Source of the DNA: Pseudomonadales bacterium
GTDB lineage: Bacteria; Pseudomonadota; Gammaproteobacteria; Pseudomonadales; Pseudohongiellaceae
Direction: 5' to 3'
Assembly: GCA_022825945.1 (NCBI GenBank)
Contig: JAJDVS010000065.1
Span: 1 to 43,511 of the forward strand
DNA: 43,511 nucleotides
Shown in pieces: positions 32,649 to 40,457 of the stretch (position 1 is the stretch's first letter; every line of letters begins with the position of its first letter). Under the pieces are notes generated by a model. It saw only the letters and a list, made by a program, of their open reading frames with translations, did not search any database and was not told the DNA's origin. Made by a program: the position numbers and the translations under genes.

Positions 32649-32692
32649 CTATTCTGATATGGTCGTGCCGTATCGGCCAGGAAGCAAGCCCG

Positions 32693-32929
32693 ATGAAAAC
32701 CACGCTGAACCTCAATGACAAGGTGCTGCTACAGGCAAAGGAATTTGCCAGGGCGCAGGGGGTCACGCTGACCCGCTTCGTCGAAGACGCCCTGCGGGCG
32801 AAGCTCATACCGGTCGCGAGGTCTGCTGGGGGCTACCGATTCGACCCTCCCATCGTTCGGGGCGACAAGTCGCCGGCCGTGGATGTGGCGGACCGCAACG
32901 AGCTGTACGATTTTCTGGACCGGGAATGA
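32693..32929 (+). CDS. vapB: VapB-type antitoxin
   Basis: A 78-residue antitoxin of the ribbon-helix-helix/DUF2191 kind. It starts MKTTLNLNDKVLLQAKEFAR, a DNA-binding strand and helix, and ends with an acidic toxin-wrapping tail (DVADRNELYDFLDRE). ATG 32693 follows AGGAAG about 9 bases upstream, so it is chosen over the open frame to 32645. The stop overlaps the vapC start as ATGA. The antitoxin looks intact while its toxin is broken. Confidence 0.85.
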   Translation: MKTTLNLNDKVLLQAKEFARAQGVTLTRFVEDALRAKLIPVARSAGGYRFDPPIVRGDKSPAVDVADRNELYDFLDRE

Positions 32930-33366
32930 TCGCGGTCGATACCAATATTCTCGTCTTCGCCCATCGCGCGGAGAGTCACTTCCATGCCGCTGCGTTGCGG
33001 TAACTGACGAATCTTGCCGAGGGAACGCGGCAATGGGCGATTCCGGTGTTCTGCGTGACTGAATTCCTGCGTGTCGTCACCCACCCGAGAATCTGCGCGC
33101 CGCCGTCCACCATGAAAGACGCCTTGGGCTTCATCCACGCGCTTATGGCGGCGCCCCCATGCCGCATCGCTCTCCCTGACGAAACATTCATCGACGAGCT
33201 TGAATCATGTCTTCAAGAGGGCAATGCCAAAGGCAACCTGGTCTTCGATGCACAAATCGCCGCCCTGTGCCGGCAAAAGGGCATTGAGACCCTGCTCACC
33301 CAAGACCGCGATTTCACCCGATTCCCGAATCTGCGGGTACTGCCCCTGAGTCCGGGAATCAGTTGA
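32926..33366 (+). pseudogene. vapC: VapC-type PIN-domain toxin, split by one nonsense codon
   Basis: VapC toxins are PIN-domain RNases. The frame begins at ATG 32926 (MIAVDTNILVFAHRAESHFH) with the first catalytic aspartate, reaches TAA at 33001-33003 after 25 codons, and continues in the same frame to 33366. The continuation carries FCVTEFLRVVTHPRI, LVFDAQIAALCR and TQDRDFTRFPNL with the other acidic residues. Only this one codon breaks it. Restarting at GTG 33046 would lose the first aspartate. Read-through or a sequencing error is possible. Confidence 0.88.
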
Positions 33367-33424
33367 TTTGCCGCCTATCCCGGGCAGCCTCCGCCAATGT
33401 CGGATTTACGAACCTGGCCGAAGC

Positions 33425-34153
33425 CTAATACTTCCAATCCTCATGAGCCAAGGGGGCGCGATTGAGTTCGTCGCGGTATGTGCGCCACTGCGGCATGGCC
33501 GCGTCCATCAGGGCATGGAATCTTTCGTTGTGGCGGCGTTCGTGGAAGTGGACCATTTCGTGGACGAGCACGAAGGCTAGGCAGTTCGGGGGCTTTTTGG
33601 CGAGTTCGAGATTGAGCCAGATACGGCCGGCGCCGGCATTGCACGAGCCCCATAGCGTCTTCATTCGTTTGATGCGAAGTTCCTGCACCTTGACGCCAAT
33701 CTTTGGTTCCCATTCCTCGCAGAGTGCCGGCAAACGCGCTTGAAGTTCCCGGGGATACCAGCGATGAAGCGCCGCGGCCCTGGTCTTGCGGTCGGAACCT
33801 TTGGGCACGCGCAATTCAATGAAAGCGCGATTTTGCAATCGGACGCTCGGACGAGTCGCGCCTTCGACGACATTGAGCCGGTAGCGGCGCCCCTCGAAAA
33901 AATGGCTCTCGCCGGTAACGAACTCCCGTTCAGACTGGCGAGGCTGGGTGGCGAATCGGGTTTGCCGCTTGCGTATCCATGCCAGTTTTGAAATCACCGC
34001 GAGCCGAATGGCTTCTTCGCTGAGTCGAATCGGCGCCGCCACGCGCACACGCCCTTCCGGGGGGTAGACGCCGAGATGCAGGTTCTTGATGTCTTTGCGG
34101 ACGATTTCCACCGCGATGTCGGCAACTTGCAGCAGGTATTTCTCAGTACTCAC
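33425..34153 (-). CDS. YgjP-type M48/DUF45 metallopeptidase
   Basis: A 242-residue protein with the zinc motif VHEMVHFHERRHNERFH (HExxH plus a third histidine) and the family lead-in TLWGSCNAGAGRIWLNLEL. The N-terminal half is beta-rich (GRVRVAAPIRLSEEAIRLAV). Proteins of this group often sit beside type I restriction genes, as here, but their substrate is unknown. GTG 34153 overlaps the hsdR stop and has AAGG 6 bases before it; ATG 34198 has no ribosome site. It is the last gene of the minus-strand restriction run. Confidence 0.88.
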   Translation of the reverse strand: MSTEKYLLQVADIAVEIVRKDIKNLHLGVYPPEGRVRVAAPIRLSEEAIRLAVISKLAWIRKRQTRFATQPRQSEREFVTGESHFFEGRRYRLNVVEGATRPSVRLQNRAFIELRVPKGSDRKTRAAALHRWYPRELQARLPALCEEWEPKIGVKVQELRIKRMKTLWGSCNAGAGRIWLNLELAKKPPNCLAFVLVHEMVHFHERRHNERFHALMDAAMPQWRTYRDELNRAPLAHEDWKY

Positions 34154-36485
34154 GCTGCGCCTTTGCGATTTCGAAGACTTGATCGGCGATTTCGTCATCC
34201 GGAAGAACCTTTCTGATAGCGTTGCGTATCTTTTTCTCCTTCATGGCGTGGCCTCGAAAGTCTGCCATTTTTGCATTGCGAATCGCATCATGTGCCTGTA
34301 GTGCGGCGGTCTCGGCGAGCGCGGGGCCCGGTTCGGCAATCCGCCGTGTGGATAAAACCGCTTCCAATCCCGATCGGTCTTGCAGCAAATCGAAAATCGC
34401 CTGGAGGGCGGGGCTATTGATTGTCCGCGGATACTGGCCCTGGTCAGGGTCGCGTGCGTTTCTGGCGAGTTCGACGATTTTCTCAAGGTAGGTCTTGTAG
34501 TCCAATGCCTGCCGCTTGCGTTCCCCGATCAACTCGTCAAGCAGGACGGACATGTTGGCGTAGTACCTTGGATTGACGGCCATTTCGTCGATGATGAGCC
34601 GCCGGACATTGTTCTCGATGGTTTCGGCCATCGCGTCCTGATTCCTGCGGATGCCTTCCGGCAAGGATTCAAGCGCTCCGGTTCCCCGGTCGAGGATCAG
34701 TTGCACGAGCGGCAACTCGTCGAAAGCGGAAATCTTCTCGCTTTCTTCGGCTCGAATGTAGGTGTCGAGGAGATGCCGCATTGCGGGTTCATACACCTTG
34801 AGATCGATGTAATCGCCGCTGGCGAGCTTCACTTCCGAGCGCGCCTTCTCGAAGTGGTCGACTTCATCGCGGATTGTTTGCGCCTCGGCGGCCGAGTAGC
34901 CGGCGGCATCCATCTCATTGGCGAGCTCCGCATAGGCGCGCAAACAGGCTGCCGCCATCTTGTACAGAGCGAGGCGTTTTGGCTCGTTCGCCTTAAGTTG
35001 CTCTACGTTGCCGCTGTCGGCAGCGCAGAAGTAGTGGAGATAAGCGGCAGTGTCCTTTGGCGGCTCCACCGGCTCACATAGCGCCATAACGGCCTCCCGC
35101 GCTTCCTCCAGGCGCTCCCGGGCCTGCTGAAGCCGGTTCTTCAACAGCCCCGCCACGTCCTCCCGGTCGAAAGCCTCGAATGCTTCGCCGGTATAGTCCG
35201 AGATGGATTGTTCCAGCGAGCGGAACAAATCCTTGTAATCGACGATGTATCCGTACTCCTTGTCTTCGCCGTCCAGCCGATTCACCCGGCAGATTGCCTG
35301 AAACAGGCCGTGGTCCTGCATTTTCTTGTCGATGTAGAGGTAGGTCGCGGGCGGGGAGTCGAAGCCGGTGAGGAGCTTGTCAACCACGATCAGCAGCTTC
35401 ATCCGCCCCGGTTCTTCGATGAACCGCTTCTTGACTTCCTTTTCAAATCGCTCGACCTTGCGCATTGCGGTGTCTTCGCTTTCTCCGAAATGTTCCGCGA
35501 GCATCTTCCGGTAGATGTCGTACTTGCGCAGTTTTTCGGTGAGACCTTCGCCGGTTTCCTCGCCCTTGATGTTCGACGCGGATGGTTGATACGAAGTGAC
35601 GATGGCGCACTTTCCGGCGAGGGCCGTGTCGTCGAACATTTCGTACAGGCGGCAGGCCGAGTGGATGCTGTCGGAGATGAGCAGGGCGTTGCCGTGCCCG
35701 CTCTTGAGGCGGTCGCGGGTTTCCATGTCGAACACGATGTCGGCGACGATCTTGCGCAGCCGGTCCCGGGCGCTCATGACGGCGCGCATGGTTCCCCAGC
35801 GTTGCCTGAGTTGGGCTTTGGCCAGGTCGGTCAGGCCGGCGGTCCTGGCCTCGAACCACTGGTCGATCCTGGCCGGTGAGGTGAGCTCCTGATCGATGTC
35901 CCGCGCTTCGTAGCGCAGGTCGAGCACGACCTTGTCGCTGACCGCCTCATCGTACTTGTAGGTGTGAATGTAGGGGCCGAAGATTTCGATGCTGCGCGCC
36001 TTGTCGGCCTTGAGCAGCGGAGTGCCGGTAAAGCCGATCAGCGTTGCCTCGGGCAACAGGGTCTTCATGGCCTGATGCAGCTTCCCGGATTGGGTGCGGT
36101 GGCATTCGTCGACGAAGACGAAGATCTCGCCTTTGGCTTGAAAATCCGCCGGGAGGTTTTGTCTGATTCCCTTGATGTAGTCGTCGATTTCGGTGGCGCT
36201 CGCCTCGTCTCTTGCGCCGAACTTGTGAATCAGGGACGCCATCAGCCACCGCTCCGTGGACTGGAGCACCTTGACGAGGTCGGCGCCGCTTCTCGTGCGG
36301 TGGATATCCTCATCGACTCCCTTGAATACCGTCTCTATTTGCTCGTCGAGTTCCTTGCGGTCGGTGACGATCAAGACCCGCCCATGGGTCACGTTCTCCC
36401 AAATCCACTTGGCCAGCCAGACCATCAGCAGGCTCTTGCCGCTGCCCTGGGTATGCCAGATAACGCCGCCCTCCCGGTTTGCCAC
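34143..36485 (-). CDS. hsdR: Type I restriction subunit R, N-terminally truncated
   Basis: HsdR moves DNA and cuts it. The 780 residues hold the SF2 motor: Walker A WHTQGSGKSLLMVWLAKWIW, DRKELDEQIE, Walker B FVFVDECHRTQSGKL, GFTGTPLL, and QAICRVNRLD, with the helical C-terminus (YANMSVLLDELIGERKRQAL). Full HsdR has about 250-300 more residues at the start with the PD-(D/E)XK nuclease; these are missing. Just upstream the remnant GNILFNGP occurs in another frame, joining the ORF with a one-base shift near 36488, then the small 36528 gene begins. The enzyme likely cannot cut DNA. Confidence 0.85.
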   Translation of the reverse strand: MANREGGVIWHTQGSGKSLLMVWLAKWIWENVTHGRVLIVTDRKELDEQIETVFKGVDEDIHRTRSGADLVKVLQSTERWLMASLIHKFGARDEASATEIDDYIKGIRQNLPADFQAKGEIFVFVDECHRTQSGKLHQAMKTLLPEATLIGFTGTPLLKADKARSIEIFGPYIHTYKYDEAVSDKVVLDLRYEARDIDQELTSPARIDQWFEARTAGLTDLAKAQLRQRWGTMRAVMSARDRLRKIVADIVFDMETRDRLKSGHGNALLISDSIHSACRLYEMFDDTALAGKCAIVTSYQPSASNIKGEETGEGLTEKLRKYDIYRKMLAEHFGESEDTAMRKVERFEKEVKKRFIEEPGRMKLLIVVDKLLTGFDSPPATYLYIDKKMQDHGLFQAICRVNRLDGEDKEYGYIVDYKDLFRSLEQSISDYTGEAFEAFDREDVAGLLKNRLQQARERLEEAREAVMALCEPVEPPKDTAAYLHYFCAADSGNVEQLKANEPKRLALYKMAAACLRAYAELANEMDAAGYSAAEAQTIRDEVDHFEKARSEVKLASGDYIDLKVYEPAMRHLLDTYIRAEESEKISAFDELPLVQLILDRGTGALESLPEGIRRNQDAMAETIENNVRRLIIDEMAVNPRYYANMSVLLDELIGERKRQALDYKTYLEKIVELARNARDPDQGQYPRTINSPALQAIFDLLQDRSGLEAVLSTRRIAEPGPALAETAALQAHDAIRNAKMADFRGHAMKEKKIRNAIRKVLPDDEIADQVFEIAKAQREY

Positions 36486-36527
36486 GGGCCGTTGAAGAGA
36501 ATGTTGCCGCTACCGGATTTGCGGCGG

Positions 36528-36743
36528 CTACGAATCGTCGTTGCCTGGCTGCCGCGGCGTTTTCGCTGGATTCAAACGTTTCTCGGGCTCCGGCGCGTCC
36601 GGGCCTTCGCAGACCACGCGGCCGTCGCGCCAGAACACGGCGTATTGGCCGAGCCGACGCTTCCGTTCGAGCGCCTCGTCCACGGACTGGCGCAGGGAAT
36701 CCAGCCCCTGCAGCGCAAATTCTTTATCTTCAGGCAATGACAT
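36528..36743 (-). CDS. Small partner protein of the zeta-like toxin (possible antitoxin)
   Basis: A 71-residue charged protein: MSLPEDKEFALQGLDSLRQS, then ALERKRRLGQYAVFWRDGRV, ending in a proline/lysine-rich tail. Its start (ATG 36743) overlaps the end of the zeta-like gene by 14 bases, so the two are co-translated. Small proteins with an LGQYAVxWxDG core are common next to zeta-type genes; an antitoxin role is likely but not shown. The start of hsdR follows on the same strand. Confidence 0.6.
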   Translation of the reverse strand: MSLPEDKEFALQGLDSLRQSVDEALERKRRLGQYAVFWRDGRVVCEGPDAPEPEKRLNPAKTPRQPGNDDS

Positions 36744-37326
36744 TGCTCTTCTGCTCTTCAAGCTTCCGAAGCAACTCGGGTTCCGAGACTACCCGCTGTG
36801 CTTGTCGCTGGGTGAAAATCAAGACTGGCTCCGAACCGGCATTGTAGTAGCACACCGCACGGTCAACAAGATTTGCATACTCCCCCAGGAAGTTTTCAAG
36901 GCTGCGGGGAAAGCGTCTTTCCACGTCTTTTTTCGGGATATCGTGCCCGCCGTGCAGGACGCGTTCAGCAACCCGGTTCAGCGCCAATTCAATGTTTGGC
37001 AATGCCAAATAAATTAACTCCAGTCGCCAACCATCTGTTCTCAGGCGTTTGATCAGATTTAGGTAGCCTTTGCCCGCCAAGGTCGTTTCGAAGCCGAAAT
37101 CGCGTCTGGCCCCAATGTTTAGCGAAATCTCTTTCAGGAAAACACGGCTCGCGGCAATCGCCTTGCCTTTCGGCGCCAGCGGCGCAAGACCGGCGGCAAT
37201 GAGGTCTGCATTGACGAATACATGGCAATTCGCGACCCGTGGCAGGTAGTTCAGTGCGAACGTGGTCTTGCCTGCGCCGTTTGGTCCGGCGATGATCCAG
37301 CAAACCGGGGGGCTTTGCTGATTCAT
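36730..37326 (-). CDS. Zeta-toxin-like P-loop kinase
   Basis: A 198-residue protein of the zeta toxin/UDP-GlcNAc-kinase-like family. It has Walker A WIIAGPNGAGKTTFALNY, the acidic base in VFVNADLIAAG, GFETTLAGKGYLNLIKR, and basic residues in NRVAERVLHGGHDIPKKDVE and RRFPRSLENF. The start ATG overlaps the hsdS stop as ATGA, and the end overlaps the small partner gene. Zeta toxins phosphorylate UDP-amino sugars and block wall synthesis. Related chromosomal proteins inside restriction loci may act as guards. The true substrate is unknown. Confidence 0.82.
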   Translation of the reverse strand: MNQQSPPVCWIIAGPNGAGKTTFALNYLPRVANCHVFVNADLIAAGLAPLAPKGKAIAASRVFLKEISLNIGARRDFGFETTLAGKGYLNLIKRLRTDGWRLELIYLALPNIELALNRVAERVLHGGHDIPKKDVERRFPRSLENFLGEYANLVDRAVCYYNAGSEPVLIFTQRQAQRVVSEPELLRKLEEQKSNVIA

Positions 37327-38654
37327 ACCAACCTGATCCGCCCGGTAAGTAGCTGCTGCATCATGGCCTGCTTGATGGCGTGGGTCTTTTCGCGGCGCTG
37401 CTGAAGGGCGGTGATTTCGACATCCATGTCGGAGAGAACGGCGGCAATGGCTCGCTGTTCCTCCGGGGCCGGAAGCTTCATCACTGTGCTTGCAACGTGA
37501 CCTCTATTGGTTGCATAAACTTTAGTCCCCGCGGCTAGACGCCGAAGGTGCTTTCGAAATGGTGGGCAGAATTGCAAGTACGCCTTGAAGCCGTCTGCGA
37601 GCACCGATTTGTCAAATCTGGCCGCAATCGTGTGCAGTCCTGACACAATTTGATGATTTTGCTGGACACTAATCTCCACAGATTTTCCTATCCCTTCGAT
37701 ATCCTCTGAGGCATCTACCAATATTAGATCTCCGACTTTGAGTGGATCGAGCGTCTTGGCGAGCTGATTTGGCAAGGTTGGTATCTCACGTATCTCGGGG
37801 CCGAGATGCGGATTGGAACACGAATGAATGTCGCCATAATGTAGATAACTTACCTGGTCATCGTTGGTAAGCTGTGATCGAGAGTAAGTTCCATTCCGAA
37901 GGAATTTGACATGGTTTCCAAGCGTCTTTTCTGTCCACGTCTCATTGAACCCGGGCAAGCGAGTCTCGCCCGTCAGGAGTTGCTGCATGGCAGCCTGCTT
38001 GATGGCCCGTTTCTTGGCAATCAGCGCGTCCAGCGATTCAAGCAAGCTGTCCACATCGGACAACGCCTCGGCGATTGCTTGTTGTTCGCGCTTTTCCTGA
38101 GGGATTGGAATTGTGAACTGCCGGATTCTGCCAAGTGCGAGCTTTGGTTGGGCGCCTACGGTTCGAATAGAATCGATTATTTTTTGAATAAAAGTTGAGT
38201 TTAGGGCGTACAACAAAAAGTCTCTTGAACAAGTTATCTCAGTAATTCGGTTTGCGTTTTCGGTAAGGTTTGCCCCGTCGAGTTCGACAGGTATTCGTCC
38301 GACAATACCTATTGTTCCTGCGACAGAAATAAATATGTCATCTCTGAATATCCGGTATTGGCGTATTGTTGGGAACACGCTCTCGGGAACAAACAAAATA
38401 TCTGGAAGAGACACGGTTCCAGAACCCATATCGGTTACTCTGATGTAGGGATAAGGCGTTGGGGTTTTTATAAGTGAACTGCCAAGCGGAAGTCGTTTAC
38501 CACTCGTTACACTCGCGATTTCCTCAATTCTTTTAACTTCCCAATCCTCGGGAATAACTCCCACTTCGGATTGCTTGTATCCAGCAGAAACATCGTCTGT
38601 TCGCATGACAAACTCTGCTTTGAATTCATCTATGCGGGTAGCAGATTCACCCAC
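37323..38654 (-). CDS. hsdS: Type I restriction-modification specificity subunit S
   Basis: HsdS names the target DNA for the modification and restriction subunits. The 443-residue protein has two recognition domains, each opened by a typical lead (GVIPEDWEVKRIEEIASVTS and LPGFNETWTEKTLGNHVKFL) and followed by coiled-coil spacers with the repeated words KKRAIKQAAMQQLLTGETRL and KTHAIKQAMMQQLLTGRIRL. Both halves look complete. The recognition parts are AT-rich compared with the neighbours, as is normal for exchanged domains. GTG 38654 overlaps the DUF1016 stop; ATG 38606 is an alternative. Confidence 0.92.
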   Translation of the reverse strand: MGESATRIDEFKAEFVMRTDDVSAGYKQSEVGVIPEDWEVKRIEEIASVTSGKRLPLGSSLIKTPTPYPYIRVTDMGSGTVSLPDILFVPESVFPTIRQYRIFRDDIFISVAGTIGIVGRIPVELDGANLTENANRITEITCSRDFLLYALNSTFIQKIIDSIRTVGAQPKLALGRIRQFTIPIPQEKREQQAIAEALSDVDSLLESLDALIAKKRAIKQAAMQQLLTGETRLPGFNETWTEKTLGNHVKFLRNGTYSRSQLTNDDQVSYLHYGDIHSCSNPHLGPEIREIPTLPNQLAKTLDPLKVGDLILVDASEDIEGIGKSVEISVQQNHQIVSGLHTIAARFDKSVLADGFKAYLQFCPPFRKHLRRLAAGTKVYATNRGHVASTVMKLPAPEEQRAIAAVLSDMDVEITALQQRREKTHAIKQAMMQQLLTGRIRLV

Positions 38655-39783
38655 TATTGCCGCCTTCCCTGGCTTCGTGTTCCCGTCGGACGTTTTCGAT
38701 CTGCGTCACCAGTTCCTGTTTCGAGGGAAGGTAAAGCTGGTATCTGGATGCGTAGATATTCGAGTCTTCGGGCAGGGTGAGCTCGACCACGGCGTCGCTC
38801 TTGTCATCGCAAAGCAGAATGCCGATGGTCGGCAGTTCCTCTTCGGTTTTTACGTGGCGGTCGAAGTAATTCACGTACATCTGCATCTGTCCGAGGTCCT
38901 GGTGGGACAGCTCGCCGAGCTTGAGATCAATCAGCACATAGCATTGCAGCAGGCGGTTGTAGAAAACGAGGTCCACGCGGAAATGCCTGTTATCGAAAGT
39001 AAACCGTTTCTGGCGCGCCTCGAACAGGAAGCCCTTGCCCAGTTCCAGCAGAAACTGCTGCAACCGGTCGATGATTGCGGTCTCCAGATCGTTTTCGGAA
39101 TAGCCGGGTCTCTCTTCCAGGCCCAGAAACTCAAGTACGACAGGATCCTTGATCAGGTCCGACGCCTTCTCCACCACTTGCCCCTCGCTGGCAAGGCGGC
39201 GAACTTCCTCCTTGTCGCGGCTGAGCGCGAGCCGCTCGTAGAGGGAACTGGCGATCTGTCGTTCCAGTTCGCGTCTGCTCCAATTGTTTTCGGTTGCCTC
39301 GATTTCGTAGAAGCGGCGCGCCTCGGTATTGTCGATAGCGACGAGAGCGGCGTAGTGAGACCAGCCGAGAGTGAAACGCGCCGCAAGCTCGGTCATGCTT
39401 TCCGCCGCGGCAAATGTGTCTGGCGCAAAAGATTCAACAACCAGTGGCTGTTGAATCTTTTGCGGTTGCCCGGAATGGGCGGACAGTGTCTGTGGAATGT
39501 CTCTAAACGCTTGGTAGAATTGCCTGAATTTTCTCAAATTGGTACGCGAACACCCCTTGATCCCAACCTCCGTCAGTCGATTCGAGAGATGGGCGATCAA
39601 TTCCTTGCCGTAGAGTTCCCGGTGGGACAAGCCGCCGCCCTCGAACTCCACTATGTACCAGCCGAACAGCCAGTTTCGCACCACGAGCGAGCGGTCCACG
39701 GCCCTCGCCGCGGAGCGTTGCGTTTCCTCGTGGGTCCGCTGAAACAATTCGACGAGTCGATCGAAATCGAAGGCTTCGCTCAT
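38647..39783 (-). CDS. DUF1016 (YhcG-type) PD-(D/E)XK nuclease-like protein
   Basis: A 378-residue protein. The N-terminal DUF1016 helical part (VVRNWLFGWYIVEFEGGG, RNLRKFRQFYQAF-like start near residue 75) is followed by a nuclease-fold core with FRVDLVFYNRLLQCYVLIDL and KLGELSHQDLGQMQMYVNYF, giving D-x(n)-DLK. Such genes are frequent in type I restriction operons between hsdM and hsdS, as here; their role is not settled. The start ATG 39783 overlaps the hsdM stop as ATGA. A perfect 15-bp inverted repeat lies inside the gene at 39425-39463. Confidence 0.88.
   Translation of the reverse strand: MSEAFDFDRLVELFQRTHEETQRSAARAVDRSLVVRNWLFGWYIVEFEGGGLSHRELYGKELIAHLSNRLTEVGIKGCSRTNLRKFRQFYQAFRDIPQTLSAHSGQPQKIQQPLVVESFAPDTFAAAESMTELAARFTLGWSHYAALVAIDNTEARRFYEIEATENNWSRRELERQIASSLYERLALSRDKEEVRRLASEGQVVEKASDLIKDPVVLEFLGLEERPGYSENDLETAIIDRLQQFLLELGKGFLFEARQKRFTFDNRHFRVDLVFYNRLLQCYVLIDLKLGELSHQDLGQMQMYVNYFDRHVKTEEELPTIGILLCDDKSDAVVELTLPEDSNIYASRYQLYLPSKQELVTQIENVRREHEAREGGNSG
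39425..39463. repeat. Perfect 15-bp inverted repeat inside the DUF1016 gene
   Basis: GCAAAAGATTCAACA (39425-39439) and TGTTGAATCTTTTGC (39449-39463) pair without mismatch around a 9-base loop. On the minus strand it codes for QKIQQPLVVESFA. Confidence 0.85.
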
Positions 39784-40448
39784 GCGGAAACTCCCATCTT
39801 CCGCAAATGCTCCTCTACTTTTGCTTCGAAGGTGTTCACGTCCCGCTGCAAATCCGGCAGCGGTCGGGCATAGCGCTCGTCGAGTTCCCGGAGCCGGGTC
39901 GCAAGCCGCCCGCCGGTGTCGTGCAAAACTTCGTTCACTGCCTTGCGCAAGCTGGCGAACCACTTGTCCTCGACGACCAGTTGTTTGATTTCGACGTCTT
40001 CGAGCGCCGCATACTTTTCCAGCGCGCGTTCGTTCAGACTTTTGCTTGCGGTGCTTGCGACATTCTTTCGCTTCGACTCTCCGTTCGCCATCCGAACCCA
40101 GTCGTGGAGGACGTCGAGTTCGGCGAAATACCCTTCGTCGTCGCGCAGCTTCCCAGAGGGCGTTTGCAGGCTTGAGTACCCGTTGCGTTCGCTGTCAAGG
40201 ACAAGCGAGTAGCGCAGGTCCAGAAACACAGACCAATAGTCTTCGAGAGCTTCGATGTCGCGATCGGGGATGCCGCCGCGCAGGCGGGCTTCGAGATCAT
40301 GCAGGTCTTCGGGTTCGCTCGAATCGATATAGCGCGGAATTCCTGTTTCACTGGTGAACACATCGACGATTCGGTGGATGTCCTGCTCGCGATCGACGCC
40401 ATTAGAACCAGCGACAATCCAGCAGACGGGATGACGTACGGTGCCCAT
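39780..40448 (-). pseudogene. hsdM: HsdM remnant with a zeta-toxin-like first 17 residues
   Basis: The 222-residue frame is a chimera. Residues 1-17 (PVCWIVAGSNG) look like the start of a zeta-toxin gene (compare PVCWIIAGPNG in the 37326 gene), but the frame leaves before the lysine of the P-loop. Residues 18-222 match the C-terminal part of HsdM: REQDIHRIVDVF, YIDSSEPEDLHDLEARLRGG, LDVLHDWVRMANGESKRK, VEDKWFASLRKAVNEVL and YARPLPDLQRDV. A further gap seems to join GIPR to YIDSS, where complete relatives have about 25 more residues. The SAM site and NPPY motif are gone, so it cannot methylate. The stop overlaps the DUF1016 start. Confidence 0.8.
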
Positions 40449-40457
40449 GCCAGAAAA

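Noticed and set aside
39780-40448. A functional zeta-type ATPase
   Set aside because: Only the first 17 residues look zeta-like; the P-loop lysine and all later motifs are missing and the rest is HsdM.
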